From NCBI GenBank assembly GCA_039090855.1, contig CM076996.1, positions 52,976,469 to 53,040,468 on the forward strand: a stretch of 64,000 nt of DNA, written 5' to 3'. This stretch comes from Macrothele yani (Eukaryota > Arthropoda > Arachnida > Araneae > Macrothelidae). How positions within the stretch are numbered: the first letter of the stretch is position 1; the number at the start of each line of letters is the position of its first letter. Of this stretch, positions 63,202-64,000 are shown one piece after another. The position numbers and the translations under genes were made by a program. A model generated the notes under the pieces. It saw only the letters and a program-made list of their open reading frames with translations, did not search any database and had not been told where the DNA came from.

Positions 63202-63998
63202 TTATTTACAATTATTCACTAAATCCATTTTTTTCTTGAGTTCAGAATCTATTTCTTTTATCAATGATTGTTTGTCTTGAGCTGTCTTTCTAAAGCTATT
63301 TGATTTAACAATGCAGTTAAAATTATGAGTATCTTCTGCTTTTGTTGCCAAATCATCAGCTGATTTTAATAAATCTAATACATCATTTTCTACACGTTTT
63401 TCTTTTTTTCATACTTTCCATTTCATCCAGTATTTGTTTTCTCTTTTGGGCTACAGCAGAATTAGCCTTGTCCCGAGCTTTTTCTTCTAAATGTATTACA
63501 TATCTTTGCCTAGCACGTCTGACATTACTCAGAAGCAATTTTGAAAACTTGACCTTTTCCATGCCACCAATGTTACTTAGATGGTCATATATTATTCTTT
63601 GTGAAACAATAGTTTTCTTTCATATTGTCAATTATTAGTTCCTTATTAATGGAGAATCCTCTCTCCACTGATGCCTGTCCATGCGAGAGTAACAGCAGCT
63701 TTTTAGTTACTTCCCACAACAGATCCTAGTTTTTACTTGAGGATAAATGTTCATAAAATAACACATCTACTTTCAATTCCTCATAATTGTTATTAAAAAG
63801 TTTAAAATCTGAAGTCACTGCTGCAACACTACTTATAAAATCCTTTAACTGCAGCATAATAGTGTCAACAACAACAGGTTTCAGATGATTTGCATCTACA
63901 AGAATTCCTAGAATAATCTTGAAACTTTTTAAGCAAGATTCCTTCTCAGCACTCATTAATTTAGGATCTAAACACTTCATGTGCCGCACAAGAGCATA
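63202..63998 (-). pseudogene. hAT-type transposase-derived protein, C-terminal part, frameshifted
   Basis: The 5' part is outside the window. Minus strand: MRHMKCLDPKLMSAEKESCL, LKPVVVDTIMLQLKDFISSV, then LLLLSHGQASVERGFSINKE, the hAT-dimerisation signature (usually S-x-x-x-ERxFS), then in a second frame LSNIGGMEKVKFSKLLLSNV with RRARQRYVIHLEEKARDKAN, and in a third frame ENDVLDLLKSADDLATKAED and SLIKEIDSELKKKMDLVNNC with a TAA at 63202-63204. An in-frame TAG at about 63728 and frame breaks near 63620 and 63410 (an A run) disable it. The C-terminal part is charged and probably coiled-coil. Confidence 0.65.
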
Positions 63999-64000
63999 CT

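Overview
This window is eukaryotic nuclear DNA, AT-rich and intron-rich, most likely from an arthropod. A chelicerate such as a horseshoe crab, tick or spider is my guess. That guess rests on the mix of repeats (RTE-type LINEs with ATC-repeat tails, several Penelope-like elements, many Tc1/mariner relics, tRNA-derived SINEs) and on no species-diagnostic gene. No bacterial operons, CRISPR arrays or rRNA genes are present.

The only convincing host gene lies on the minus strand. Three phase-compatible exons at 26667-26771, 23133-23259 and 10010-10173 encode the C-terminus of an RNA-binding protein. They carry a double-stranded-RNA-binding domain like that of the A1CF/RBM46/RBM47/DND1 family, and the gene ends at a stop codon at 10010-10012. 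Its introns (3.4 kb and 13 kb) are filled with transposons. Its RRM-coding upstream exons were not found and probably lie beyond the window.

Layout. 1-2.2 kb: a mariner and a Tc1 element side by side. 2.8-3.6 kb: a GC-rich segment with 109-bp tandem repeats. 5.5-7.75 kb: Tc1 relics, one split by a 1.6-kb element with a 9-bp target-site duplication and internal satellites. 8.7-9.6 kb: mariner relic. 10-26.8 kb: host gene with an RTE copy, SINEs, a roughly 148-bp tandem array carrying a CTCF-like box, a pogo/Tigger element and a LINE relic in its introns. 27.2-30.2 kb: candidate hAT-type element. 30.4-33.4 kb: Penelope-like element 1 and a hAT-type MITE. 34-38.2 kb: three mariner/IS630 relics. 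38.7-44 kb: Penelope-like element 2, with 820-bp inverted arms, flanked by two more Penelope fragments. 45-46.6 kb: a terminal-inverted-repeat element carrying a SWIM zinc-finger exon with a splice donor. 46.8-51.3 kb: Tigger and two Tc1 copies, plus a long hairpin. 52.3-55.3 kb: a foldback element with arms of about 580 bp around a broken transposase-like gene. 55.4-59.6 kb: two RTE copies tail to tail, one almost complete. 59.6-61.9 kb: Penelope-like element 3 between inverted arms of about 620 bp. 63.2-64 kb: hAT-derived reading frame.

Almost every mobile-element gene is broken, so the window is a record of nested insertions. The least explained structures are the foldback element at 52-55 kb, the SWIM-exon element at 45 kb, the satellite-bearing element at 6-7.6 kb and the 148-bp array at 17-18.5 kb. 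All family assignments are from reading translated motifs by eye; no database search was run.
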